Source of the DNA: Paenibacillus sp. Soil522 | Lineage (GTDB): Bacteria; Bacillota; Bacilli; Paenibacillales; Paenibacillaceae | Reading direction: 5' to 3' | Length of the DNA: 64,000 bases | Assembly (NCBI RefSeq): GCF_001428245.1 | Contig: NZ_LMRV01000037.1 | Coordinates: forward strand, 20,687 to 84,686 | Shown here: one piece after another, positions 1 through 8,303 of the stretch | Numbering within the stretch: position 1 is the stretch's first letter | Layout: each line of letters starts with the position of its first letter | The notes under the pieces: model-generated | What the model was told of the DNA's origin: nothing | What the model saw: the letters and a program-made list of their open reading frames with translations, nothing else | Databases searched by the model: none | Position numbers and translations under genes: made by a program

Positions 1-468
1 GATGACAGTCTCGCCGGGCTGCTGCTCGGTAAAATCAGCCGCGGCAAAGAGCTCGGCATTCACGTGCAGATCGATCCGCACAGCGTGCTGAAACGGTTCC
101 CTCCCCTGCTGGATCATCACGATTTCGTTCTGCTGCTCGGCAACTTGATCGAGAATGCTTTTGACGCTTTGGCCGAAGCAAAGCGGGAGCGTAAAGAAGT
201 TTATGTAAGCCTGGAGCAAAATGAAGAGCTGCTCTCTATCCTCGTGGAGGATAATGGCTGCGGAATGACAGACGTTACAAAAGCATCGATGCTGGAGCGC
301 GGTTTTTCGACCAAGGAGAGCAAAGATCGCGGGATCGGACTTTATTTGCTGCAAGGCATCGTCAGAAAAGGAAGCGGCCAGCTGCGTTGCGAATCGGAGC
401 TTGGCCGCGGCACTTCGATGGAGATTTCGTTTTCGATGACAGGGGGGCTTCAAAATGAAAGTGAATGA
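1..468 (+). CDS. Sensor histidine kinase, CitA/DcuS type, C-terminal part (cut by window start)
   Basis: The reading frame is open from base 1, so the gene begins outside the window; about 155 residues are visible. They form the end of the dimerisation region and the ATP-binding HATPase domain. The N-box reads GNLIENAFDAL, followed by VEDNGCGM (G1 box) and GFSTKES with DRGIGLYLL (G2). The spacing LAGLLLGKISRGKELGI before the N-box is typical of the DcuS/CitA/MalK family, which senses extracellular C4-dicarboxylates or citrate through a PAS domain (outside the window). The stop overlaps the next gene by 14 bases, so kinase and regulator are co-translated. The ligand is inferred only from family and from the malic enzyme gene downstream. 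Confidence 0.88.
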   Translation, partial: DDSLAGLLLGKISRGKELGIHVQIDPHSVLKRFPPLLDHHDFVLLLGNLIENAFDALAEAKRERKEVYVSLEQNEELLSILVEDNGCGMTDVTKASMLERGFSTKESKDRGIGLYLLQGIVRKGSGQLRCESELGRGTSMEISFSMTGGLQNESE

Positions 469-1198
469 TAAACCGATATTCAAGGTTATATTAATTGAAG
501 ACGATCCGATGGTTCAAGAGGTTAATAAACAGTTCATCGAGCAGGTGCAAGGCTTTCAAGTCGTCGGTGTCGCCGGAAACGGTAATGACGGGCTGCAGCT
601 TGTTCGCGAGCTGTCGCCAGACCTGGTTTTCCTCGATGTGTTCATGCCTTCACTCGGCGGTATCGAAACGCTGCAGAAGCTGCGGACCATGGCGCTGCCG
701 GTCGATGTGGTCGCTGTTACAGCGGCCAAGGATGCGGAAACGATACGCACCATGCTCAGGCACGGCGCATTCGACTATATTATAAAACCATTTAAGCTGG
801 AACGGGTTAAGCAAACGTTGGAGCGCTACCGCTTGCAGCATGATGCTTGGACGGAAGTCCCGCCTGTCACGCAGGACGATTTGGACCGCTTGCTGCATAC
901 CGCGGGCGCATCAGGGTATACCGTCAATGCTGGAGCCCTTCAAACGAAGGATGCCCTCACATACGAACAGGATGATTTGCCCAAAGGCTTGAATGCCGTC
1001 ACGCTGAATCAGGTGCTGCATGCCATGCGGCTGCACGACGGGGGTTTATCGGCGGAGGAGGCAGCAGCAGCCGTCGGAATTGCCCGCGTAACTGCCAGGC
1101 GTTACTTGGACTATCTCGAGAAGACGGGGCTCGTCAAGCTGGAAATCAATTACGGCGGCGTCGGCCGGCCCGTTAACCGGTATGTGCGGAAGCTGTGA
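455..1198 (+). CDS. Response regulator, CitB/MalR type
   Basis: This 247-residue two-domain regulator has an N-terminal receiver (about residues 9-128) with acidic pocket E15-D16-D17, phospho-acceptor D61 in FLDVFMP, and the switch lysine in YIIKPF. The C-terminal half (about 170-245) carries a winged-helix/HTH region (GLSAEEAAAAVGIARVTARR) as in CitB, DctR and B. subtilis MalR, which bind upstream of dicarboxylate transport and malic enzyme genes. Its start lies inside the kinase gene. The likely target is the malic enzyme gene 110 bases downstream, though no binding site could be read with confidence in that gap. Confidence 0.88.
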   Translation: MKVNDKPIFKVILIEDDPMVQEVNKQFIEQVQGFQVVGVAGNGNDGLQLVRELSPDLVFLDVFMPSLGGIETLQKLRTMALPVDVVAVTAAKDAETIRTMLRHGAFDYIIKPFKLERVKQTLERYRLQHDAWTEVPPVTQDDLDRLLHTAGASGYTVNAGALQTKDALTYEQDDLPKGLNAVTLNQVLHAMRLHDGGLSAEEAAAAVGIARVTARRYLDYLEKTGLVKLEINYGGVGRPVNRYVRKL

Positions 1199-1307
1199 CC
1201 AATATGAACAAAAATAACATTATGGCCAAAAGCTTCCCACTCTCTCATGTAAACGATAACATAAAGGGAATCAATTATAGATATCGTTGAACGGGAGTGT
1301 GGTCTAC

Positions 1308-2762
1308 ATGGCAATGCCGGCATCTGCAAGCACCAACATAGTACTTCGCTTGGAAATGGACAAGGACAGCACGACGTTCGGGAGAATCGCCACTGCGATT
1401 GGCGCATCTGGCGGCGATATCGTCGCCGTCGATGTGAGCGGTACGAGCAAGACGACGACGATTCGGGATTTGACCGTCAATATTTCCGAAACGCTTCGCA
1501 AAGAGTTAATTGTAAGCGCATTAAATAAACTGCCCGGCGTGCGCGTGCTTGAGGTGTCCGATCAGACGTTTCTCATGCATTTGGGCGGAAAAATTGAAGT
1601 AACGCCAAAGATGACCATTAAGACGAGAGACGATCTTTCACGAGTTTATACGCCTGGCGTTGCGAACGTCAGCATGGCCATCCATGAAGATCCTAGCCGT
1701 GCGCATACATTGACGATTAAACGGAATACGATTGCCGTTGTATCGGACGGTACGGCGGTGCTCGGGCTCGGTAATATCGGCCCTCTCGCGGCTATGCCGG
1801 TCATGGAAGGAAAAGCAATGCTATTCAAGCAATTGGCAGGCGTGGATGCCTTCCCGATTTGCCTCGATACGCAGGATACAGAAGAAATCATCGCTACGAT
1901 CAAACGGATCGCGCCGGCCTTCGGCGGAATTAATTTGGAGGACATCTCATCCCCGCGCTGCTTTGAAATCGAACAACGGCTGATCGAGGAGCTCGATATT
2001 CCGGTTTTCCACGATGATCAACATGGTACAGCCGTTGTGCTGCTGGCCGGCATCTTGAATGCGGTGAAGCTCGCGGGAAAAAGGCTGCAGGATTGCAAAG
2101 TCGTGCTTAACGGCGTCGGTGCGGCCGGAATCGCCTGCACCAAAATTTTGCTTGCCGCAGGGGTCACCAACATTATTGGCGTCGATCGCGCAGGTGCGCT
2201 TGTAGGCTCCCGGGTCTATGAGCATGCGGCATGGAATTGGTATGCAGGGCACACGAACCCGGAACACGAGCAGGGATCGCTATCCGACGTGATTACGGGA
2301 GCCGATATATTCATCGGCGTTTCCGCGCCTGGCGTCTTGAAAGCAGACGATATTCGCAAGATGGCGAAGGATCCGATCGTTTTTGCTATGGCTAACCCGA
2401 CGCCGGAAATTGCGCCTGAAGAAGCTGAAGGGCTTGTGCGTGTAATGGCGACCGGACGTTCGGATTACCCGAATCAGATCAACAACGTGCTTTGCTTCCC
2501 TGGATTGTTCCGGGGAGTGCTGGACTGCCGCGCCTCCCGCGTCACAGAGGAGATGAAGCTGGCTGCCGCCCATGCTATCGCTTCGGTCGTTACCGAGGAT
2601 GAGCTGAATGAATATTACATTATCCCAAGCGTGTTTAATCCGCATGTCGCCGAGAAAGTAAAAGAAGCGGTCATCAAAGCCGCATACGCTTCAGGCGTCG
2701 CAAGGAGACGGGAACGGGGATTGCAGCCGTCTACCGTCAAGGTTCCAATCACACAAGCGTAA
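1308..2762 (+). CDS. NAD(P)-dependent malic enzyme with N-terminal ACT domain
   Basis: Oxidative decarboxylation of malate to pyruvate in the cytosol. The protein is 484 residues when started at ATG 1308, which has GGGAGTG about nine bases upstream; an in-frame TTG at 1287 lies before that RBS and is less likely. Residues about 8-85 form an ACT-like regulatory domain. The catalytic core follows with YTPGVA, VLGLGNIGP, the metal-binding segment NLEDISSPRC and FHDDQHGTAVV. The nucleotide-binding fold has LNGVGAAGIAC. ACT-fused malic enzymes of this length occur in Bacillota. Placement right after a dicarboxylate-type two-component system suggests induction by malate or a related acid. A hairpin terminator follows at 2791-2833. 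Confidence 0.92.
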   Translation: MAMPASASTNIVLRLEMDKDSTTFGRIATAIGASGGDIVAVDVSGTSKTTTIRDLTVNISETLRKELIVSALNKLPGVRVLEVSDQTFLMHLGGKIEVTPKMTIKTRDDLSRVYTPGVANVSMAIHEDPSRAHTLTIKRNTIAVVSDGTAVLGLGNIGPLAAMPVMEGKAMLFKQLAGVDAFPICLDTQDTEEIIATIKRIAPAFGGINLEDISSPRCFEIEQRLIEELDIPVFHDDQHGTAVVLLAGILNAVKLAGKRLQDCKVVLNGVGAAGIACTKILLAAGVTNIIGVDRAGALVGSRVYEHAAWNWYAGHTNPEHEQGSLSDVITGADIFIGVSAPGVLKADDIRKMAKDPIVFAMANPTPEIAPEEAEGLVRVMATGRSDYPNQINNVLCFPGLFRGVLDCRASRVTEEMKLAAAHAIASVVTEDELNEYYIIPSVFNPHVAEKVKEAVIKAAYASGVARRRERGLQPSTVKVPITQA

Positions 2763-2790
2763 ACGGCTGGCGCCATCCTTGGCGGCAAAT

Positions 2791-2833
2791 AAGCTGTCCC
2801 AACGGTCATAAACCTGGGACGGCTTATTTTTTT
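2791..2833 (+). terminator. Rho-independent terminator after malic enzyme gene
   Basis: GCTGTCCCA pairs with TGGGACGGC across a loop and is followed by TTATTTTTTT. It lies 29 bases past the malic enzyme stop. Confidence 0.85.
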
Positions 2834-2956
2834 GCGCAATAAAACAGGCACGGTATTATCCGGCATAAAAACTGCTGTCTCTGCATTAAAGTATAAATAG
2901 GACCGATATACGTTGATAGGCTATGCTTTCTTGCCATTTGGATGGGAGTGACTTTA

Positions 2957-4630
2957 TTGAGAATATGGATTTCTAACGGGCATGACACACTCAGAACAAT
3001 CGCAAATAAACACCAGTTTTCCATTGAAGAGCTATTCATGTTCAATCAACATATTGCACATCCCGATCAAGTCATTACAGGCCAGCCTGTATATCTTCCT
3101 TCCGTAGTAGAACCAGACCTAAGAATCGATCCGGGCGCTATGTCTGGAAGTCCTCTTCCGACTTGTCCGACCGTTCCTACAGAACCGCTTAATAACTGGA
3201 TTCCCCTCACACCTTTGGAGGAAATGGCTCAAAACGAATATGATGTTCTCATTATCGGCACCGGAGCCGGCGGGGGAGCCGTCCTTTGGAGATTATGCGA
3301 GCAGTTGAAACAGCAAGGGAAACGGATTGGCATTATTGAACGGGGAGACCAGTACATTCCGACGCAAGCCCGAAACCTGTCGACGATGAATCAAGAGCGG
3401 CTAATCGCGTATTTTACGCATTTATCCAAACCGCTGCCCGGCGCCGATCCGGAATATCCGGGAGCAAGGCAGCTTTTTGCGCTGGGAGGCAGAACGTTAT
3501 TCTGGTATACCTTTACGCCCCGGATGCACGAATGGGATTTAGCGAAATGGCCTATCCCGATTCATGAGATGGAGAGCTACTATGGCGTTGCCGAGGAAGT
3601 CATGAATGTGACAAAGTCCTTTGCAGAGGGCTCTTCTTTCACGGCAATATTACTGGAGCGGCTGTGGATGCGCGGTTATTCCAAGGCATCGCCCCTTCCG
3701 CTCGCGGCCGATATTGTGCCGCAGTCCTTTGGACAAATTCATACCGACATGTTCACGAGTTCTATTTCCCTGCTCGCCAAGGCGCTCAATCTGGGTCCGT
3801 TCGATTTGGCGATCAACTCACGCGCCGTGCAGATTATCCATGATAATAGCAAAGTTACCGGCGTCAAGGTTATGTCTCCGGATAAAACCGCTTACATGAT
3901 AAAAGCCAAAACGGTTGTTTGTTGCGCAAGTACCTTTGAAACGCCGCGCCTGCTGCTATATTCGGGCATTCAGAACCCGGCGCTGGGGCACTATTTCACG
4001 AATCAAACCTTTGTGCAAGCCACAGGAACGATAAGCACTGCTGATTTCCCAATCCCATGGGGCCCCCTGAACATCATGATTCAACAAACGCCGGAAAATC
4101 CGTACTCCGTACTGATGACGGGACCGGAAGCTTTCTATTGGTACCCTGTTGCTGTAGAAAGGCCGCTAACGGGCATAACAACTGTCAACTTATATGGCTA
4201 TGGCAAGGTCGAATCCAGATACGAGAACCGGATTACGCTGGATCCGTACAAAGTAGACGATTATGGGATCCCTGAAATACAGGTGCATTTTTCCTTAAGT
4301 GAAGCCGATTGGGCAGTCGTTCGCCAAATGTCGGACGGGATAAGACGTATAGCCGCTAGTGCAGGCATACGTCTTAATTCCGAGGGCGGCAGACCGCCCA
4401 TTTGTCTGACCCCTCTCGGGGATTTGCATCATGATGCGGGCTCATGCCGAATCGGAGATGACCCTGCTGTTTCAGTCGCTGACCAATACGGTCAAATCCA
4501 CGGCATATCCGGTCTCTATGTGGCCGATAACAGCGCCTTACCTGACACTGGAGCCGAAAATCAAACGTTGACGACGATTGCGCTCGCCATTCGGACAGCC
4601 GATCACATTGCACGGAGACTTCAACTTTAA
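2957..4630 (+). CDS. LysM-GMC fusion oxidoreductase (FAD-dependent)
   Basis: The protein has about 557 residues. The N-terminal 50 (RIWISNGHDTLRTIANKH to QPVYLPS) match the LysM pattern of a short beta-alpha-alpha-beta peptidoglycan-binding fold. From about residue 95 it is a GMC-type flavoprotein: FAD-binding YDVLIIGTGAGGGAV, then GGRTLFWY. Near the end come HDAGSCRIGDDP, with the active-site His region, and VADNSALPDTGAENQ. The GMC family oxidises alcohols, sugars or sterols; the substrate here is unknown. There is no signal peptide, which is odd for a protein with a LysM module. I chose TTG at 2957 because GGGAGTG lies six bases upstream; the ATG at 2942 precedes that RBS. The gene stands alone between two terminators. 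Confidence 0.82.
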   Translation: MRIWISNGHDTLRTIANKHQFSIEELFMFNQHIAHPDQVITGQPVYLPSVVEPDLRIDPGAMSGSPLPTCPTVPTEPLNNWIPLTPLEEMAQNEYDVLIIGTGAGGGAVLWRLCEQLKQQGKRIGIIERGDQYIPTQARNLSTMNQERLIAYFTHLSKPLPGADPEYPGARQLFALGGRTLFWYTFTPRMHEWDLAKWPIPIHEMESYYGVAEEVMNVTKSFAEGSSFTAILLERLWMRGYSKASPLPLAADIVPQSFGQIHTDMFTSSISLLAKALNLGPFDLAINSRAVQIIHDNSKVTGVKVMSPDKTAYMIKAKTVVCCASTFETPRLLLYSGIQNPALGHYFTNQTFVQATGTISTADFPIPWGPLNIMIQQTPENPYSVLMTGPEAFYWYPVAVERPLTGITTVNLYGYGKVESRYENRITLDPYKVDDYGIPEIQVHFSLSEADWAVVRQMSDGIRRIAASAGIRLNSEGGRPPICLTPLGDLHHDAGSCRIGDDPAVSVADQYGQIHGISGLYVADNSALPDTGAENQTLTTIALAIRTADHIARRLQL

Positions 4631-4640
4631 ATGATAATAA

Positions 4641-4680
4641 AAGGAGAGGTACCCGATTTCCCGGGAAACCTCTCCTTTTC
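4641..4680. terminator. Bidirectional terminator between GMC gene and permease operon
   Basis: AAGGAGAGGT and ACCTCTCCTT form a stem flanked by A and T runs on either side, so it can stop transcription from both convergent units. Confidence 0.8.
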
Positions 4681-4768
4681 TCCAGCGGTACGAATCCCGG
4701 CCGGCCTTTAATAGCCATATAGACTTCCTCTCGCTCCACTACTTTATTTAAACCACGAAGGTGTAATG

Positions 4769-5815
4769 CTATGACTGGGAATTTCGGTTCCGATATAGCA
4801 AATAAATGAAGAATGGCGCGCCCACTCCTGCGGTAAAGACGCCTACAGGAATGTCATAAGGAATAAAAGCCGTTCTTGCGATCAGATCCGCAACGACTAC
4901 AATGAGGCCGCCGATTAATGCGGAAACGGGCAGTACGCCTCCGAATGAAGGGCCGATCATTCTACGGGTCATGTGCGGTGCGATTAGGCCAATGAACGAG
5001 ATCCCGCCGCCTACGGCGACTGCGCTGCCGGCAAGCGCCACACTAATCCACATCAATACGAACCGCTGGCGCTGTACGGCGCTGCCTACGCCCGCCGCAA
5101 CATCGTCGCCAAGCTGCAGAACATTCACGTTGCGCGCATTTGCCATTGCGAGCGGTATAAAGAAAACCGTCCAGGGAAGCAGCGCCCATACCATTTCCCA
5201 GCTAGTTCCATAAACCGTTCCGGTTAACCATATGTATGCTTCGCTTGACGAATAAATCGGACTTAATACGAGCATTACTTTCGTTAACGATACGAGTAAA
5301 AAATTCATACCGATTCCGATGAGCACAAGACGGATCGGCGAAACACCTTTCTTCCATGCCAGTAAATAGATGATCATCGACGTGATTCCGGCCCCAATCA
5401 TGGCTGCGACCGGGAGCCATTTGATGCTGACCGTCTCTGAAAAATAGGTAATGAATGCAACCGCCGCGACGGACGCTCCACTCGTAATCCCTATGAGATC
5501 CGGAGAAGCGAGAGGGTTACGGATCACGCCTTGCAGAATCGCTCCCGCCGCGGCAAGCGATGCTCCGACCAAAAAGGCGGCAATAATGCGCGGCAATCTC
5601 AATGTATGGATAACAATAGTATGGTCGTCGGTCCCTTTACCTAAGATCGTCTTCAGGACGTCAATCGGGCCAATGTTCATATCACCCAAGCCTGTGCTTA
5701 CGATAAGAACCGCCAAATTGGCCAGAACTAATGCGACCGTAATCGAGAACGTTTTTTTATGGAGCAATATCGAAACCGGCAGTTTGCCTGAACGAAGCAG
5801 AGAAAAATGCTTCAT
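4769..5815 (-). CDS. Ferric-siderophore ABC permease (FecCD/BtuC family), distal
   Basis: This 348-residue, roughly nine- to ten-helix membrane protein forms half of an iron-siderophore import channel. Family signs are RLPRIIAAFLVGASLAAAGA, the PLASPDLIGI loop, and the cytoplasmic ATPase-contact segment near GGGISFIGLIAPHMTRR. ATG 5815 overlaps the TGA of the upstream permease (ATGA), so the two are translationally coupled; the open frame further upstream is not coding. Partners are the permease at 5812-6825, the binding protein at 6916-8193 and the divergent ATPase at 9204-10034. Expected ligand: the carboxylate siderophore made by the neighbouring operon. Confidence 0.93.
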   Translation of the reverse strand: MKHFSLLRSGKLPVSILLHKKTFSITVALVLANLAVLIVSTGLGDMNIGPIDVLKTILGKGTDDHTIVIHTLRLPRIIAAFLVGASLAAAGAILQGVIRNPLASPDLIGITSGASVAAVAFITYFSETVSIKWLPVAAMIGAGITSMIIYLLAWKKGVSPIRLVLIGIGMNFLLVSLTKVMLVLSPIYSSSEAYIWLTGTVYGTSWEMVWALLPWTVFFIPLAMANARNVNVLQLGDDVAAGVGSAVQRQRFVLMWISVALAGSAVAVGGGISFIGLIAPHMTRRMIGPSFGGVLPVSALIGGLIVVVADLIARTAFIPYDIPVGVFTAGVGAPFFIYLLYRNRNSQS

Positions 5816-6825
5816 GATTTTTCGAGCCCCCTTCGCGCAACGTAGATGAAGAAGGGGATTCCAACGATCGCCGTTACGGCGCCGACCGGAAGCTCTTCCG
5901 GCATGACGATGAACCGGGCCGCAATATCGGAAAGAAGAAGCAGGATCGCTCCAAGTATGGCACTGTACGGAATGATCCAACGATAATCGATACCGGCAAA
6001 AAAACGGGCTATATACGGGATGACCATTCCAATAAAACCGATCGGGCCCGCAATGGCAACCGAACATCCAGCAAGTATACCGATAATCGCTCCGGCCGCA
6101 ATTTTCACTGCCAGCGTTCGCTGTCCCAGCCCTTTGGCTGCATCTTCCCCCATCGTTAATACATTGATATGCCTTGCGATAAGCAGCGCGGCTATCCAAC
6201 TGACAGCCATGAAAGGCCAAACAGCGGACAGCATTTCCATCGTCCGTCCCGCAATAGAGCCCGTTAACCAGAACAGCACATCGTTCAAGCCTTGCTCGTC
6301 AAGGACAAGCATGCCTTGTGTAAAGGAAGAGAATAAAGCGCTTAATGCCGCACCCGCCAAAATGATTTTTAACGGCGTCAATCCGTCCCGGCCGATCGAC
6401 CCAAGCAGGTAAGCAGCAGCCGCTCCGACCACCGCCCCTAAAAAAGAAATCCACATTAATGAAGAAGTCGATGAGACGGACAACACGGTAATCGCAAAGA
6501 CAATAAAAAAAGACGCACCGTAGTTGATGCCGAGCACATTCGGGTCCGCCAGCGGATTTCTTGTAATGGCCTGGATAAGTGCCCCGGCAATTGCCAGGCT
6601 TGCTCCGATGGCAGCCGCGATTAACGCTCTCGGCATTCGGGAAGTTTTGATAATAATTTGATTGTTCGAGCTTTCATCGTAATGTGTAAACGATTGAACG
6701 ACGTCGCTGAACCCTACCTTTGTCGCGCCAAGAGCGATACTTGAGTAAATGCAAGCAATCAGCAGGAGGGCTCCGATAACAATCCCCAGACTTTTGGCGG
6801 CAACCCCCGGTAAAACGTTCCCCAT
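5812..6825 (-). CDS. Ferric-siderophore ABC permease (FecCD/BtuC family), proximal
   Basis: This 337-residue FecCD permease is the first of the coupled pair. It shows RMPRALIAAAIGASLAIAGA, NPLADPNVLGINYGAS and GPIGFIGMVIPYIARF, the family's hallmark segments in the usual order. The start ATG 6825 has GGAGAGAGGTAA directly upstream. With its partner it builds the heterodimeric channel. A hairpin at 6851-6883 separates it from the binding-protein gene and may lower its expression relative to the binding protein, a common arrangement in such operons. Confidence 0.93.
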   Translation of the reverse strand: MGNVLPGVAAKSLGIVIGALLLIACIYSSIALGATKVGFSDVVQSFTHYDESSNNQIIIKTSRMPRALIAAAIGASLAIAGALIQAITRNPLADPNVLGINYGASFFIVFAITVLSVSSTSSLMWISFLGAVVGAAAAYLLGSIGRDGLTPLKIILAGAALSALFSSFTQGMLVLDEQGLNDVLFWLTGSIAGRTMEMLSAVWPFMAVSWIAALLIARHINVLTMGEDAAKGLGQRTLAVKIAAGAIIGILAGCSVAIAGPIGFIGMVIPYIARFFAGIDYRWIIPYSAILGAILLLLSDIAARFIVMPEELPVGAVTAIVGIPFFIYVARRGLEKS

Positions 6826-6850
6826 TTACCTCTCTCCAGTCTCAATACGC

Positions 6851-6883
6851 ATAAAAGAATGAGCGCAATCGCCCATTCTTTTA
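6851..6883 (-). terminator. Intra-operon hairpin (attenuating terminator) between binding protein and permeases
   Basis: ATAAAAGAATG and CATTCTTTTAT form an 11-bp stem with U-rich arm on the minus strand. It could be a partial terminator or an mRNA-stabilising 3' end for the binding-protein message. Confidence 0.6.
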
Positions 6884-6915
6884 TGCCGCTTATATGATTC
6901 CTTGCTTATTCCGTA

Positions 6916-8193
6916 CTACTCCAAATCGAAATAGAAATACAGATCATCCATCATCATTTTAGCTGCCGTCGCACCGCCGGACATATTCCAAGTGATGTCG
7001 TTTACTTTGTAATACTTGTCGTTTTTAACGCCCTTCAAGTTCTTCCAGAGCGGATTGGACGTCCAGTCCTGCTGCGATTTGAACGATTTTTCATCACCGG
7101 CCCAGTCGGACGTAATATCAAATATAACATCTCCGTCCAGCATTGGAATCTGCTCTTTCGAGCTTAAGCCAACGACGACCTTCCCTTCGACTTGCTGGGC
7201 TTTAGGGCGGGCCAAGCCAAGCTCCTGCAGGATCGTGCCCGCAAATCCGGTGACATAAAACCGCGCGCTTCCGTCGGGTTGGAATCGAATGATAGATACT
7301 TCGGTTTTGAGTCTGTCGCCCATTTTCGATTTGAACTTCGCGACCCGTTTATTCCAATCTGCCATAAAAGCAGCGGCTTCATCCTGTTTGTTCAAAGCTT
7401 GTGACGCAATTTCCATGTTCGTTTTCCAATCAAAGACATCTGTTGTCATGACCGTCGGGGCGATTTTGGATAATTGGTCGTAAATCTTTTCATGACGCAG
7501 TTTGGATCCGATAATCAAGTCCGGTTTCAATGCGACAATCGCTTCCATATTCGGCTGAAATTCGCCACCGAGGTTTTTAACGCCGCCCATATCCGCTCTC
7601 AAGTAGTGGTACCATGGCTGTTGGACCCATGATTCTACCGCGCCCACCGGTTTAACGCCCAGTGTTAATGAAATGTCCACCATTCCGTTAAACAATACGA
7701 CTACACGCTGCGGAACGCTGTTTAAAGTCGTTTTCCCCATTGCATGGGTGATTGTCTTTTTGCTCTCGATCGAAACTGTTTTTGCGGCTGCATTCCAGCT
7801 TACCCACAGACCGAGCGACTCTCCAAGGAATCGAAGCGGGACAAGCGTCCGACCGTTTTGGATGACAGGCGCAGCGTCCATGGCGACCGCCTTACCGTCT
7901 ACCATGCCTACTTTGCTGTTCACGGTAAGCACGACAGTCTTTTTCCCCTTAAGTACCGTTATTTTTCCGGCTTTTTGATCCCATGTTACGCTGGCTCCGA
8001 TTTTTTCGGCCAACGTTCTGTAAGGAACTACCGTACGGCCGCTTATGATCTGAGGCGGCACGTCAAAAGAAATCTTATTACCATCCAAGACGACGGCGAT
8101 CGCGGCTTTGGCGGCCGCAGTAAAAGGAACCGCTCCGAATGCTAGAATAATTGCAAGCGTTAATGCTAAATACCGGTACATCGATTTAACCAT
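6916..8193 (-). CDS. Siderophore-binding protein with N-terminal copper-amine-oxidase (stalk) domain
   Basis: This 425-residue secreted protein has three parts. Residues 1-28 are a signal peptide ending in AAA-type small residues with no lipobox cysteine. Residues about 32-150 are a CuAO_N1 'stalk' domain with two similar half-motifs, GRTVVPYRTLAEKIGASV and GRTLVPLRFLGESLGLWV. Residues about 155-425 are a periplasmic-binding-protein fold of the FepB/FecB class (PQRVVVLFNG, LKPDLIIGS). Gram-positive siderophore-binding proteins are normally lipid-anchored, so a non-lipoprotein with a stalk domain is unusual; the stalk may hold it at the wall. A canonical promoter (8251-8279) and a Fur box (8230-8244) precede it. 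It is the first gene of the importer operon. Confidence 0.9.
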   Translation of the reverse strand: MVKSMYRYLALTLAIILAFGAVPFTAAAKAAIAVVLDGNKISFDVPPQIISGRTVVPYRTLAEKIGASVTWDQKAGKITVLKGKKTVVLTVNSKVGMVDGKAVAMDAAPVIQNGRTLVPLRFLGESLGLWVSWNAAAKTVSIESKKTITHAMGKTTLNSVPQRVVVLFNGMVDISLTLGVKPVGAVESWVQQPWYHYLRADMGGVKNLGGEFQPNMEAIVALKPDLIIGSKLRHEKIYDQLSKIAPTVMTTDVFDWKTNMEIASQALNKQDEAAAFMADWNKRVAKFKSKMGDRLKTEVSIIRFQPDGSARFYVTGFAGTILQELGLARPKAQQVEGKVVVGLSSKEQIPMLDGDVIFDITSDWAGDEKSFKSQQDWTSNPLWKNLKGVKNDKYYKVNDITWNMSGGATAAKMMMDDLYFYFDLE

Positions 8194-8229
8194 TACTTAC
8201 TCTCTCCTCTTATTATATGTATTTGACAA

Positions 8230-8244
8230 TGATAATCATTTTCA
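8230..8244 (-). promoter_or_regulatory. Fur box before siderophore-binding protein gene
   Basis: TGATAATCATTTTCA matches the 7-1-7 Fur consensus TGATAATNATTATCA with one mismatch. It lies just downstream of the -10 hexamer, where repressor binding would block initiation. Confidence 0.85.
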
Positions 8245-8250
8245 TCTATG

Positions 8251-8279
8251 ACTATATAACTATCGTTTCTATCTGTCAA
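8251..8279 (-). promoter_or_regulatory. Sigma-A promoter of siderophore importer operon
   Basis: On the minus strand, a -35 TTGACA (8279-8274), a 17-base spacer and a -10 TATAGT (8256-8251) are present, with the Fur box immediately downstream. Confidence 0.8.
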
Positions 8280-8303
8280 GTGCAGATTTTTCGATTTAAT
8301 CCA

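Noticed and set aside
4374..4739. 121-codon minus-strand frame over the end of the GMC gene
   Set aside because: It covers a strong GMC coding region antisense and a terminator, with no motif.
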